Counted from the stretch's first letter, positions 44,027 to 52,732 are shown. The stretch: DNA of 64,000 nt from Novosphingobium umbonatum (GCF_004005905.1 NZ_SACO01000007.1:1-64000); one strand, 5' to 3'. Program-made: numbers and translations. The notes: generated by a model not told the origin, from the letters alone.

Positions 44027-44953
44027 TTATTCCGTTAGGGGGGCTAAGAAACTGGCCAACACCCTCTTGGAGCCTCTTTCGCCAAAGTCAGCGGTGACTC
44101 TGTCCGCCTCAATGTGGATGACGACTCCCTCCCCAAATTTTGCATGCTTCACCCGCCCTTGGAGTTTTAGCCGGCCGTCCGACGAGCACTCATCGGAGGG
44201 GCCGTCCATTGGGATCGCGGCAAGCTCCGCCCGCTCGAATTTCCGGATTGCATCGGATTTGCCCCAGAAATCACAGCTGAAATTGTTGAGGTGGCGATCG
44301 GTTCGATCAGGCTTGGCTTCAAATTCCTCCGGTATGGTCGAGCCATCCCCGCCCGACTTGAGGAACTCACGGACAGATTGCAGCGCCAGCATTCGAAGGT
44401 GATCCCAATGTCTGAACAGGGTTTCCTGTCGCTGTTCCTCTAGCTTTGCGGCACTCGGTTTCCGCGTCGGTTGCGGCCGCGTGTAATCGGGGCGCATGTC
44501 GACGACGTGGAAGAAAGTGATCGCTCCAAACGTCCATGAGGCGTCAGCAGTGGCCCGCCATCGATAACCAACGCGAACCTCAACCCGGTCCCCGAAGCGA
44601 TACGGCGGAGTAATCTGATCGTCAATTTGGAGAAGTTGAACCTCCTTTTCCTGCTCTTCGACCTGCCGCTTCATGTCACGAACAGCGTACACCAGATCAT
44701 GGCCGGAACTCCAAGCCCGGCTCTTCGTCTCGGATCGCTTGGTCGCGGCCTTCGCCTTAGCGTAGTTCGCCAGATCCTGCTCGTACCGACGCAGGTGGGT
44801 GGCGATGTGCGAGCCGGAACTCGACAGATCCAGGCCGTGTAGGGCGGTGGGTCGGCCCTCGTCCAAGGCCTGATCCACGCGTTGCTCGACCTCGCGAATA
44901 TCGATCATCTTGATTGCCGTCATCTCGTGTTGAGAAAGATAGAGACTGCTCAT
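44027..44953 (-). CDS. unknown protein with UvrD-tail-like C-terminal domain
   Basis: A 308-residue protein. An N-terminal helical part with a coiled-coil (AVRDMKRQVEEQEKEVQLLQ, residues about 90-112) is followed by a region of unknown type (YRFGDRVEVRVGYRWRA). The last 45 residues (GRVKHAKFGEGVVIHIEADRV and on to LASFL) resemble the Tudor-like tail of UvrD/PcrA helicases, which binds RNA polymerase. No helicase motifs exist. It could dock on RNA polymerase or DNA; function unknown. Its base composition is lower in GC than neighbours. Confidence 0.6.
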   Translation of the reverse strand: MSSLYLSQHEMTAIKMIDIREVEQRVDQALDEGRPTALHGLDLSSSGSHIATHLRRYEQDLANYAKAKAATKRSETKSRAWSSGHDLVYAVRDMKRQVEEQEKEVQLLQIDDQITPPYRFGDRVEVRVGYRWRATADASWTFGAITFFHVVDMRPDYTRPQPTRKPSAAKLEEQRQETLFRHWDHLRMLALQSVREFLKSGGDGSTIPEEFEAKPDRTDRHLNNFSCDFWGKSDAIRKFERAELAAIPMDGPSDECSSDGRLKLQGRVKHAKFGEGVVIHIEADRVTADFGERGSKRVLASFLAPLTE

Positions 44954-45156
44954 TTAGCCTGTTCCCGAAGCTGGCGCGCGCAGAAGTTCAGAAGATCTTC
45001 TCGAATGACCATCGTAGCCGTGTCTCTTCCGGCATTCCAGACCTGACGTCTGGCCGCAACGGGTTCGATTGCTGTCAACCTCCCAAAACGGTAGACTGCT
45101 CGCCTTATTCCAAATTTTGCCATAGTCGCGGTTCGGCATGTCTGACCGAAGCGCCA

Positions 45157-45624
45157 TTACGCTGTCGCTGCTTGCTTCTTTCGCCGCGTTGCCTTCGGCT
45201 TCGCGGCAGGCGCAGGAGCGACCTCGACCACTGCCTTCGGCTTGCGACCAAGACCGATCTTCACAGCCAGTTCCTTGCGCTTGGCTGCATAGTCGGGCGC
45301 GACCATGGGATAGTCGGCGACCAAGTTCCAACGGGTGCGATATTCTGCGGGGCTGATCCCATGGTCGGTTGAGAGATGCCGCTTGAGCATCTTCATCTTG
45401 GCCCCGCATTCGAGGCAGGCGATGGCATCGGGCTTGACCGACGAGCGCACCGAGACGGCAGGCTCGCGCTTCTCTTCCACCGGTGCGGGAGCCTGACCCA
45501 AGCCCGCAAGCGAGGCATAGACCGACTGGATCAGCACGGGCAGTTGGTCAGTGGCAACGGCGTTGTGACTGACATGGGCGGAAACAATATCGGCAGCCAG
45601 CGTCAGCAGCGTTTCATCGGCCAT
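45157..45624 (-). CDS. mucR: MucR/Ros-family zinc-finger regulator
   Basis: A 155-residue protein. The N-terminal helical oligomerisation part (LTLAADIVSAHVSHNAV) is followed by the Ros-type zinc finger CLECGAKMKMLKRHLSTDH (two Cys, two His), then ISPAEYRTRWNLVADYPMVAPDYAAKR and a Lys/Ala-rich tail. MucR proteins silence AT-rich promoters in alphaproteobacteria. A plasmid copy may control transfer or cargo genes. Confidence 0.9.
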   Translation of the reverse strand: MADETLLTLAADIVSAHVSHNAVATDQLPVLIQSVYASLAGLGQAPAPVEEKREPAVSVRSSVKPDAIACLECGAKMKMLKRHLSTDHGISPAEYRTRWNLVADYPMVAPDYAAKRKELAVKIGLGRKPKAVVEVAPAPAAKPKATRRKKQAATA

Positions 45625-45695
45625 GGAAATAACGTCCTCATCCGTTCAGAGACGCCACTTGCATAGCGCAATATTTCCCAGTCACGAGGGGGCAA

Positions 45696-45947
45696 TCAGG
45701 CAATACCCCCAACAAATCCCTTCGTTTCGCCGCGATGGGGCAGCGCGAGGCGCATCGCGCCCTTGCAGCCACGTTGCTTGCATCGGGCACGGGCCTGCAC
45801 TTCCGACAACCACAGGTGCCCGAAATCGCCCAGAGCCAGCAATTGCGCCGGGGTCAGGAAGCGCACCTTGCCGCAGGTGCGGCAGGTGAGTTCGAGCCGT
45901 GCGTCGGCATCGAGGTCGCGCAACTGGATGGCATCGAGCCAACTCAC
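45696..45947 (-). CDS. small zinc-ribbon-like protein coupled to the Y-family polymerase
   Basis: An 83-residue protein from GTG 45947, which overlaps the polymerase stop (GTGA). Two Cys pairs (CRTCGK and CKQRGC) suggest a zinc ribbon around LTPAQLLALGDFGHLWLSE. No family name is known to me. Coupled translation points to a shared role. Confidence 0.6.
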   Translation of the reverse strand: MSWLDAIQLRDLDADARLELTCRTCGKVRFLTPAQLLALGDFGHLWLSEVQARARCKQRGCKGAMRLALPHRGETKGFVGGIA

Positions 45948-47191
45948 CAGTTGTCCTCCGCTTCTGGAATGCGCGTGTAGCTGATCTTCGACCCGACATT
46001 CCCACCGGCAGGCGGCGCCCAAGGGCCGACGCTCACCACCGTCTGGCCGAAGCGGGAATTGAGACCATCCATGGTCCGGCTCAGCGCCTCGCAGCGCTGC
46101 CGCTCCTTGTCGTCATTGGCGAACAGATCGGGCTGGCGCGCCGTATCGAGCGTCAATTCGCCCAAGGTCACGCTGACCCGCATGATCTTCGTCGTCGGGG
46201 GAATAACAGCCGTCACGCGCTCCCACAGTTCACTCAGCGCGGCAAGAATGGCCATGTCGTCCTGAACTTCACCCAAGGGCGCCATATTGCCCCAGCCACG
46301 CTCAAAGCCCTTGAGCCAGAGATAGAGTGCCGAGGCGTAGAAATTGGACCGCCGCATCCGCCGCGCGGCCTTTACCAGCAGGAGACGGGCAATGGCGCGG
46401 GCATCATCCAAACTTCGCTGGTCAGGCGGCAGCACACGGGCATGGCCGAACATGTTCCGCTCCGTCTCAGGCGCCTCCACGGCATAGCCATGGAGCGCAT
46501 ACCACAGTCGCTCCCCCGTCACGTTGCGCCAGATCGCCCGCATCTGCTTGGGCTGTAGGGCCAGCAAGCCGGGCACATCCCCAACGCGGGCAGCGGCAAG
46601 CCGCTTGACCATTGACCGCCCGATGCCGGGAATGTCCTCCAGCTTGAGCCGGGCAAGCTGGGCCGGAACGTCTTCGGGATACCAGATCGTCAGGCCATCG
46701 GGCTTCTTCGTGTCGCTGGCGATCTTGGCCAGATGCCGGTTGGCGGCAAAGCCGATCGAGCAGGTCAGCGTAGCGCCGATGTTATAGCGGATCGTGTTCT
46801 TGATCCGCTGGGCCAGATCAGTAGGTTCGCCCCGCTGGGTCTCGTCCAGCCAGCACGAAACCTCGTCGATCGATTTCACCTGATCGACCGGTATCACCGA
46901 TCCGATTTCGGAGATCAGGGCATTGTGCGCTCTGCGATAGAGGTCCGGTTTTTGCGGCACGAGAACGATGTCGCGGCATAGTCGCCGCGCCTCATCGACC
47001 ATCATGATGTTTTTCACGCCGCGCGCTTTCGCTTCGCGCGAACACGCGATGATGCAGGTGCGCCCTCCGCCGGCATAGGGGATCACGCCAACTGGCCGCC
47101 CCCGCAGGTGAGGGTCGCGCAATTGCTCGACGGATGCAAAGAATCCATCGAAATCAAGGTAAAGGTGTTCAATCGTCGTTGGTTTTCGCAT
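45944..47191 (-). CDS. Y-family DNA polymerase (DinB/ImuB-like)
   Basis: A 415-residue protein from ATG 47191. Catalytic motifs LYLDFDGFFASVEQ (residues 9-22) and SIDEVSCWLDE (near 115) keep the acidic triad. The fingers/thumb (CSIGFAANRHLAKIASDTKKP; LEDIPGIGRSMVKRL) and a C-terminal beta-clamp motif QPDLF near residue 365 are present. It is an error-prone translesion polymerase, useful when incoming DNA is damaged. There is no LexA or UmuD gene nearby. Confidence 0.9.
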   Translation of the reverse strand: MRKPTTIEHLYLDFDGFFASVEQLRDPHLRGRPVGVIPYAGGGRTCIIACSREAKARGVKNIMMVDEARRLCRDIVLVPQKPDLYRRAHNALISEIGSVIPVDQVKSIDEVSCWLDETQRGEPTDLAQRIKNTIRYNIGATLTCSIGFAANRHLAKIASDTKKPDGLTIWYPEDVPAQLARLKLEDIPGIGRSMVKRLAAARVGDVPGLLALQPKQMRAIWRNVTGERLWYALHGYAVEAPETERNMFGHARVLPPDQRSLDDARAIARLLLVKAARRMRRSNFYASALYLWLKGFERGWGNMAPLGEVQDDMAILAALSELWERVTAVIPPTTKIMRVSVTLGELTLDTARQPDLFANDDKERQRCEALSRTMDGLNSRFGQTVVSVGPWAPPAGGNVGSKISYTRIPEAEDNW

Positions 47192-47325
47192 GGGCTCCAG
47201 CCCGAATCGGGTGAGCCACAAATGAGAACATAATGGGAACTTGCAAGCAATAGGGCCGCGCCCGAGGTGGCACAGACGTAAGCGTCCGGCCTGAGCCGTT
47301 GGCATGAGCGCTCCAGCGGCGGTTC

Positions 47326-47544
47326 TCATGTAATGGAATCAGGAGGGCGGTAGGCTTCGACCGCCCCCGCATCGACGATGGCGCGGGTTCGCGATTTAAG
47401 CACCGCCATCCCTTCCTCAACCGTCGCCGTTATCACTGCGGGCGGCCGCTCTTCTGAGGGCAATCGAAGAAGGGCGACAAACCGCTCGCCAGTTTCTCGC
47501 CAGCTTATCTCATAAGCCCCGTAACGTTCACTATAAATGACCAT
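47326..47544 (-). CDS. 72-residue protein, unknown
   Basis: Begins MVIYSERYGAYEISWRETGERF and ends AYRPPDSIT, soluble, with a helical segment VEEGMAVLKSRTRAIVDAG. It lies between the polymerase gene and an IS66 fragment. Composition is gene-like but no family is known. Confidence 0.5.
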   Translation of the reverse strand: MVIYSERYGAYEISWRETGERFVALLRLPSEERPPAVITATVEEGMAVLKSRTRAIVDAGAVEAYRPPDSIT

Positions 47545-47577
47545 TCTGCGTTCATAGCTCTGATCATTCTAATCAGG

Positions 47578-47766
47578 CTACACATTTTCTGTGGCAGTCG
47601 TCGACCAGTTCCAAGGCAGCAGTTCATCGATCCTACTAATAGGATACCCATAGCCAATTCGTTCGAGCACATCGGCCAGCCAGGCCTGAGGATTTACACC
47701 GTTGAGCTTGGCGGTCTCCAGCAGGGAGTAGATCGCAGCGGCGCGCTCTCCGCCGCAATCAGTGGC
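47578..47766 (-). pseudogene. tnpC: IS66-family transposase, C-terminal remnant
   Basis: About 62 codons: GGERAAAIYSLLETAKLNG ... AWLADVLERIG ... ISRIDELLPWNW. This is the conserved end of the IS66 TnpC. The sequence upstream of GGERAAA is unrelated, so it is a scar of an old insertion. Confidence 0.85.
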
Positions 47767-47937
47767 CGCAGTATGGACAGACCATGACGCGGTGGGCCGG
47801 GCGCGGCCTGATGGGAATGCTGCCGTTCGAGTGAAGCATTGCGCCTGCGGGCATCGATCGACGCTCCCCCATGTGGCGAAGAGTGGAGGTGGAGGCGGCG
47901 GTGCGAGCAATTCCGCTCGCCCGAAAGGTTACGCCTC

Positions 47938-48288
47938 ATGCTCACAGACAGCGAACGCTTCGCCTTCACAGCCAGGCGCATTCACGGCTTTGACAGCACC
48001 GGGAATGCCTATGACGCAACCCAGACCGATGATCGGATCGCCAGCGGCGACACGCTGCTGATCCTGCCGGAGGGTGTTGTCGGCGTGGCCCATTGCTGGC
48101 CCTTCGCCGTCACGCAAGCGGCGGGCAAGCTCCATGGCGTTCAACCCAAGGCGCATGAAACGCTGGGCGACTTCGCCGCCGCTTTCAACCTGACCACCGC
48201 CGACATCGAGGCTGCCATCGCGCTGGCCCAAGCGCTCGGCTTCACTATCGATCCCGCGCTGTCCGCGCTCCTTGCGCTCACCGCCTGA
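47938..48288 (+). CDS. 116-residue plasmid protein, unknown
   Basis: From ATG 47938: LTDSERFAFTARRIHGFDSTG ... LLILPEGVVGVAHCWPFAVTQAAGKLHGV ... helical C-terminus. First gene of a run that leads to DUF3768 and the toprim gene. No family recognised; gene-like codon use. Confidence 0.6.
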   Translation: MLTDSERFAFTARRIHGFDSTGNAYDATQTDDRIASGDTLLILPEGVVGVAHCWPFAVTQAAGKLHGVQPKAHETLGDFAAAFNLTTADIEAAIALAQALGFTIDPALSALLALTA

Positions 48289-48311
48289 CGCCCACCCACC
48301 GGAGAACCATC

Positions 48312-48689
48312 ATGCTGACCACCGCCACGTCGGCGGGCGCAGACGCGCGCCTGGAACAGATTGCCCGGCTCAATGATCGCACTCGCCTTGGCCTCGACCG
48401 CAGCGCTCGCATCGTCATCACCCGCAATTGCCTCGAGCGCCTGGCCGAGAGCGAGGGCGCGCCCGAGGAAACCATCGTGCTGCAAGCCCGCCTGATGGCG
48501 GCCTTTCGCCATTGCACCTTCTCGGAAGACAGCCCCGAGCGGGACTTTGCCGCGATCGAGTTTCTCGGCCGCAAAGTGTGGATGAAGATCGATTATTACG
48601 ACGCGGCGATGGAATTCGGCTCGGAGGATCCTGCCGATGCCTCGATCACCACGCGGGTGATGACCATCCTGCTGCCCGAGGATTACTGA
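48312..48689 (+). CDS. DUF3768 protein
   Basis: A 125-residue protein. IARLNDRTRLGLDRSARIVITRN, then SPERDFAAIEFLGRKVWMKIDYYD and DPADASITTRVMTILLPEDY, match DUF3768, a family seen on alphaproteobacterial plasmids. Function unknown. Its stop overlaps the next start (TGATG). Confidence 0.85.
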   Translation: MLTTATSAGADARLEQIARLNDRTRLGLDRSARIVITRNCLERLAESEGAPEETIVLQARLMAAFRHCTFSEDSPERDFAAIEFLGRKVWMKIDYYDAAMEFGSEDPADASITTRVMTILLPEDY

Positions 48690-48976
48690 TGTGCGGGCAG
48701 CTTGTCGTCGACCGCGCCCACGAAAGGTTCGGCGCCGAGGTCACCATCGCCGACCTCGCGCGCCATTCCTTTCCCGACTTCAATTGCAACCTCGTCCATA
48801 TTTACGAGGTCTGGGAAAGGCTTGAAGAAGACTGGCGTTTCGAGCTCGATCGTGATGCCAGCACGCTGGAATATGCCACGGGCGTATCCGCGCGTTTCAA
48901 GGACGGCTCGACCCTCCACATCAGCGCCTGGGCTGATTGTTGCGACGGCTCTGGCTGCCGCCATTGCCGTGGCTGA
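48689..48976 (+). CDS. 95-residue Cys-rich-tail protein
   Basis: Begins MCGQLVVDRAHERFG and ends ADCCDGSGCRHCRG, a Cys-rich tail that may bind zinc. The start overlaps the DUF3768 stop. Unknown family. Confidence 0.6.
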   Translation: MCGQLVVDRAHERFGAEVTIADLARHSFPDFNCNLVHIYEVWERLEEDWRFELDRDASTLEYATGVSARFKDGSTLHISAWADCCDGSGCRHCRG

Positions 48977-49002
48977 CCCCATCCTTTCAGGAGCTTGTCA
49001 GA

Positions 49003-49860
49003 ATGCGCTTTCAACCCACCGCCGAGACGCTGGCCATCGTTGCCCGCCTCGGGGGGCATTGGAATGGCCGCTATGCGCTTGTGCCATGCCCGGCGCATGA
49101 GGATCGCACGCCCAGCCTCTCGATCCGGCAAGGGCAGCATTCGATCCTCGTCCATTGCTTTGCCGGATGCGATGGCGGGGATGTCATGCGGGCCATCCGG
49201 CAAGTGCTGGGGCATCCAGTTGGCAGCCAGCGGGCTTTGCCCGTGCCGGCCAATGATCGGACCGCGCCCTTTCAGCGGCTCTGGTCCGAAGGGGTAGCGA
49301 TAACGGGAACACTCGCCCACCGCTATCTGCGCGAGATCCGGGGCATCACCGTGATCCCGCCCGATGTACGGTTCCATCCAGCGTGCCCAATGGGGCGCGG
49401 CCCATCGCCCAGACGCCTGCCAGCCTTGCTGGTCGGCGTCTTTCGAGCGCAGCGCGTCATTGCTATCCAGCGCCTGTTTTTGGACCCCGTAACCGGCCAG
49501 CGCACGCATCGCATGATGCTGGGCCATTCGCGCGGCGGATCCTGGCCCGCCAGTTTCGCGGGCGCCACCATGCGGATTGCGGAGGGCTTTGAGACGGCCT
49601 GCGCCTATCGCCAACTTACAGGCCGCGAGGCTGGCACCTGCTTTGGCCTGCGCAACTTTGCTGGCTTCGCCGTCGGTTCCGGCATTCGGCAGGTCGTCCT
49701 CCTGCCCGATAACGACCAGGAGGGAATGCAGGCGGCCTGCGCTGCGGTTGCTGCGCGGCAAGCACCCGATCAGCCCTTCAGGCTTGAGCGCTGCCCCTCT
49801 GGTTTCAACGATTGGGCGGAGATGACACGTCCACCTGTTCACATGTCCACGGCCTCATAG
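49003..49860 (+). CDS. toprim-domain primase-like protein
   Basis: A 285-residue protein. N-terminal zinc-binding part (CPAHEDRTPSLSI ... CFAGCDGGDVMRAI), then a toprim domain: RIAEGFETACAY near residue 190 and QVVLLPDNDQEGMQAA near 232. This is the plasmid/ICE toprim family related to DnaG-like primases. It probably primes or processes transferred strands. Its final codons contain part of a palindrome cluster (49841-49898). Confidence 0.88.
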   Translation: MRFQPTAETLAIVARLGGHWNGRYALVPCPAHEDRTPSLSIRQGQHSILVHCFAGCDGGDVMRAIRQVLGHPVGSQRALPVPANDRTAPFQRLWSEGVAITGTLAHRYLREIRGITVIPPDVRFHPACPMGRGPSPRRLPALLVGVFRAQRVIAIQRLFLDPVTGQRTHRMMLGHSRGGSWPASFAGATMRIAEGFETACAYRQLTGREAGTCFGLRNFAGFAVGSGIRQVVLLPDNDQEGMQAACAAVAARQAPDQPFRLERCPSGFNDWAEMTRPPVHMSTAS

Positions 49861-49898
49861 GTCCACATGTGGACATGTGGACGATGCCACAGGTGGCA
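49841..49898. promoter_or_regulatory. cluster of GTCCACATGTGGAC-type palindromes
   Basis: GTCCACATGTGGAC at 49861-49874 is a perfect 14-base palindrome. Half-site copies flank it: ACATGTCCAC at 49841-49850 and ACATGTGGAC at 49873-49882. A second dyad, TGCCAC-AG-GTGGCA, lies at 49885-49898. They fall between the toprim gene end and the next gene start, so a repressor operator is likely. The protein is unknown. Confidence 0.55.
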
Positions 49899-49946
49899 AA
49901 GCCGAGAGGGTGATGGGCGGGTGAACCCGAAAGGAGACACTAGACC

Positions 49947-50900
49947 ATGTTCACCGCTCCCGCCCTGCCAGCGCCCAATGCTCTTGCCGATCCCGGCTTT
50001 CTCGCCAGCGCGGCTGGCGAAAGCTGGATCGAGGCGCTGGCCGAGAACTTCCCGCACACCTGCTATTGGCGGGATCGTTCCGATTGTTGGTCGCTCAAAA
50101 GCCTCAACGCCTTGGCCGCCCGGATCATCGATGCCCGCTATGACGGCAATGCTATCGAGGATGCCATGGAGGCCGAATTCCCGCCCTCCGAACCTTACCA
50201 GACCTGGTATCATGAGGTGGCGCCGCAAATGCGCTCGTTCCTGCGCGAGGCAGACCTCGACGAAGACAGCGAGGCCATCAACGCCATTCGCTACGCTTGG
50301 GAGGATCGTGCCGCCGAACGCGACGACAGCAGCGTGACCGATCTCTTCGCCAGCTATGACCATTGCGAATTGCTGTTCCGCTTCAGTGCCGAGCGCTGGC
50401 TCGATGATGCGCTGGTCTTCTCGCATCGCCCTTGGCCTCAGGCCAGCGAGCTTGCCGTCACCGCCAATCTGCAATTTGCGCTGAACAACCTCGGCTACAC
50501 CATCGGGGAGTTCCGAAAGGCCTGTGGCAACCGCCATCCGGCCGACCGCGCCCTGTCACGCCATGCGCGGCGGCGGCGCGCGCCGATCATCAGCCACGAG
50601 CAGCTTGCCGAAATCATCGACAATGCCTGCTCCACCTCGTTCCTCTTCTGCCTCTATGCGATCGTGCCGATCCCGGACCTGATCGCGCTCGACCTCAGCC
50701 GCCCCGTCACTTTCGAGAAATGCTGGGTGGCGACGATGGATCCGATCAACGGCACCTTCTTCGACGTGCCGACCAATGAACCCGTGACCGTGAAGCCGGA
50801 GGATGGGCGTTTCCTGTCTGGAGGGCATCTGCGCTGGTCACCGGAGAACATCTGCGGACTGCACACGCCTTACTACCATGCGTCTGTGCGGAATGGCTGA
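49947..50900 (+). CDS. 317-residue plasmid protein, unknown
   Basis: Soluble, with no recognised domain. Begins with a Pro/Ala-rich stretch, then SWIEALAENFPHTCYWRDRSDCWSLKSLNAL, an acidic helical middle, and an Arg-rich segment SRHARRRRAPIISHEQLAEIIDNA near residue 205. GGAG stands nine bases before the ATG. It lies between the toprim and DUF736 genes, a fixed order on many sphingomonad plasmids as far as I recall. Confidence 0.65.
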   Translation: MFTAPALPAPNALADPGFLASAAGESWIEALAENFPHTCYWRDRSDCWSLKSLNALAARIIDARYDGNAIEDAMEAEFPPSEPYQTWYHEVAPQMRSFLREADLDEDSEAINAIRYAWEDRAAERDDSSVTDLFASYDHCELLFRFSAERWLDDALVFSHRPWPQASELAVTANLQFALNNLGYTIGEFRKACGNRHPADRALSRHARRRRAPIISHEQLAEIIDNACSTSFLFCLYAIVPIPDLIALDLSRPVTFEKCWVATMDPINGTFFDVPTNEPVTVKPEDGRFLSGGHLRWSPENICGLHTPYYHASVRNG

Positions 50901-50940
50901 CCCTGTCTCGTGATCCGCCGAGGATGGAGCCAAGCGGGTG

Positions 50941-50977
50941 GAGGATGAGTGTCATGGGCGCAGGCGCCCAGAGACGC
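50941..50977 (+). promoter_or_regulatory. element before first DUF736 gene
   Basis: GAGGATGAGTGTC, then GGGCGC-AG-GCGCCC, then AGAGACGC. A similar block lies before the second DUF736 gene (51564-51599), each ending 58-59 bases from the start codon. Confidence 0.5.
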
Positions 50978-51034
50978 ATCCCACCCTGTGGCCCATTGCA
51001 ATGCAAGACGGGGCCTTTGCCAAAGGAAAACACC

Positions 51035-51415
51035 ATGAACATCGGCACCATTCGCGCCAACGATCGCGGCGCGCTGACCGGCAGCATCGCCACGCTGACC
51101 GTCGCTATGAGCTTCGCCCTGCGCGGGGTGGCCTCGAACCATCCCAATGCCCCGCGCTACGAAATCTGCACGCGCAGCCCCGCCGGTGCCGCCGTCCAGA
51201 TTGGCGCGCTGTGGGAGCAGACCTCGAAGACGACCGGCGAATGCTTCCTCCAAGGCCGGATCGATGATCCCTCGATGGCGCGGCCGCTGCCGATTAGCGC
51301 CTTTCGCCAGAGCGACGGCAGTTACAACGTCGCGTGGCTACGCCCCCAGCGCCGTTCCGGCTTTCGCGTGGCGGCCTCGGCCAACGACAATCCCACTTAT
51401 CTGGACGCGGCCTGA
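51035..51415 (+). CDS. DUF736 protein, copy 1
   Basis: A 126-residue protein: NIGTIRANDRGALTGSIATL ... IGALWEQTSKTTGECFLQG ... RIDDPSMARPLPIS. DUF736 proteins are small, often paired on plasmids and ICEs; role unknown. 33% or so identity to the next copy by eye. Confidence 0.85.
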   Translation: MNIGTIRANDRGALTGSIATLTVAMSFALRGVASNHPNAPRYEICTRSPAGAAVQIGALWEQTSKTTGECFLQGRIDDPSMARPLPISAFRQSDGSYNVAWLRPQRRSGFRVAASANDNPTYLDAA

Positions 51416-51563
51416 CGGTTTGCTGGCCATGCCTCGGGTGATGTTCGCTCGGGGCATCATTCTCCTGCCTGCGGCGCTTGGCCTCGTGGCATGACACTGG
51501 CCTTGCTTGGCTCCTGCGACGCGGCGCTGGGCGGCCACCGGGCGAGGAAGAGTTGAGGGGATT

Positions 51564-51599
51564 GAGGATGGGTGTCTGGGGCCAAGGGGCCAAAGACGC
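51564..51599 (+). promoter_or_regulatory. element before second DUF736 gene
   Basis: GAGGATGGGTGTC, then the tandem GGGGCCAAGGGGCCAA, then AGACGC. The flanking blocks match those at 50941-50977. Confidence 0.5.
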
Positions 51600-51657
51600 G
51601 AACCAACCTTCGGCACCCAGGACGCAAGAGGGTGTCGGGCCAGAGGAGAATACAGCC

Positions 51658-52107
51658 ATGAATATCGGTGAACTGAAGCTCAACGGCGCTGGCGTTTACA
51701 TGGGCAAGATCCAGACCGCCACGCTCGACCTCGTGGTGGGCCTGCGCCCGGTCAATTCCAGCAACGCCGCCGCCCCCAAGTATGACGTGATGGTCCGCGC
51801 CAAGAATGGCCAGTTCATTCCCGTTGGCGGCCTGTGGGAGAAGACCGCGAACAATGGCGGCGGCACTTTCCTTCAGGGGCAGATCGACGATCCCAGCTTC
51901 GAGGCGCCGCTGTCGATCGCACTGTTCGCGCAGGCCGACGGCGCGCTTAACATCGCTTGGTCGCGCCCGCGTCGCCGGGCGGAGGCTGGCTTTGCCGATA
52001 CGGCGGTGATGGGCGCGGCCAATGATGGGTTCGGCGCTGGTGAGGACGATCGCCGGGAGGCTTCGCCCTTTGGCGATCTCGAACCGGGTCTTGCCAAGGC
52101 GGCCTGA
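51658..52107 (+). CDS. DUF736 protein, copy 2
   Basis: A 149-residue protein: MNIGELKLNGAGVYMGKIQT ... VGGLWEKTANNGGGTFLQG ... IDDPSFEAPLSIALF ... NIAWSRPRRR, with a longer acidic tail than copy 1. Strong terminator directly downstream. Confidence 0.88.
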   Translation: MNIGELKLNGAGVYMGKIQTATLDLVVGLRPVNSSNAAAPKYDVMVRAKNGQFIPVGGLWEKTANNGGGTFLQGQIDDPSFEAPLSIALFAQADGALNIAWSRPRRRAEAGFADTAVMGAANDGFGAGEDDRREASPFGDLEPGLAKAA

Positions 52108-52136
52108 CGCCAACCTCCAGAATGCTTGTTCCTATG

Positions 52137-52168
52137 GGCGGCCCGTCTCGCGACGGGTCGCCTATTTT
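52137..52168 (+). terminator. intrinsic terminator after DUF736 pair
   Basis: Stem GGCGGCCCGTC / GACGGGTCGCC with TCGC loop, one mismatch, followed by TATTTT. It lies between convergent genes. Confidence 0.8.
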
Positions 52169-52171
52169 CGT

Positions 52172-52402
52172 TCAATGCTTGGTGGGATCTTCGAGGTCGG
52201 GCCGAACCAGATCAACATAGCTGACGCCGAGCGCCAAGGACAGCTCGTAGAGCGTGATGACGGTCGGATTGCGCCGTCCACGCTCCAAGCTGCTGAGATA
52301 TTGCTGGCTGAAGCCAGAACGCTCCTCGACCTGCTCCTGAGTCAGACCTTTATCCCGACGCAGGCGCGCGAAATTCCGGCCAACCAGTTTACGCATGTCC
52401 AT
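52172..52402 (-). CDS. XRE-family regulator
   Basis: A 76-residue helix-turn-helix protein: FARLRRDKGLTQEQVEERSGFSQQYLSSLERGRRNPTVITLYELSLALG. It is close to the short repressors of restriction or defence loci. An upstream palindrome TTGAGTTTATCAA (52430-52442) may be its operator. Confidence 0.85.
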   Translation of the reverse strand: MDMRKLVGRNFARLRRDKGLTQEQVEERSGFSQQYLSSLERGRRNPTVITLYELSLALGVSYVDLVRPDLEDPTKH

Positions 52403-52429
52403 GCGCAGCAGGATCGCGATTTACATACT

Positions 52430-52442
52430 TTGAGTTTATCAA
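52430..52442 (-). promoter_or_regulatory. possible XRE operator
   Basis: TTGA-GTTTA-TCAA dyad, 28 bases before the regulator start, next to TTGACG (minus strand), a possible -35 box. Confidence 0.4.
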
Positions 52443-52732
52443 CTTCTCTATTCGTCAAGGGGAAGCATTGATTCCCCAGCGATTGGCTTCGCAAGCCGGT
52501 AATGGTGCTGCTCCCGACCAGATTACGTCGTTCCGATGCGGTGCTGGGAATGTCGGTTCACCCCGACACCTTCCGTTCACGGCTCCTCGAACTGCGAGCC
52601 TAGGCCGCTGACAAAGCCGACCTCCGCTGACCTAGTTTCCGTCGTCAAAAGCTATTCGCCTGAAAATCAGCTTGCCTCCTGACTTTATGACAAAACTGAC
52701 CTAAGCAAGAAACAGGACCAGAAAGGGAACGG
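52443..52732. other. 290-base region between xre and abiH, no clear gene
   Basis: Holds only a 33-codon ORF from 52503 (MVLLPTRLRRSDAVLG and on) that may be a remnant. AT-rich bases before 52733 probably hold the abiH promoter, but no clear -35/-10 pair was found. Confidence 0.4.

Noticed and set aside
47767..47937. Complete IS66 element
   Set aside because: Only the C-terminal end of TnpC is present; TnpA, TnpB and terminal repeats were not found.
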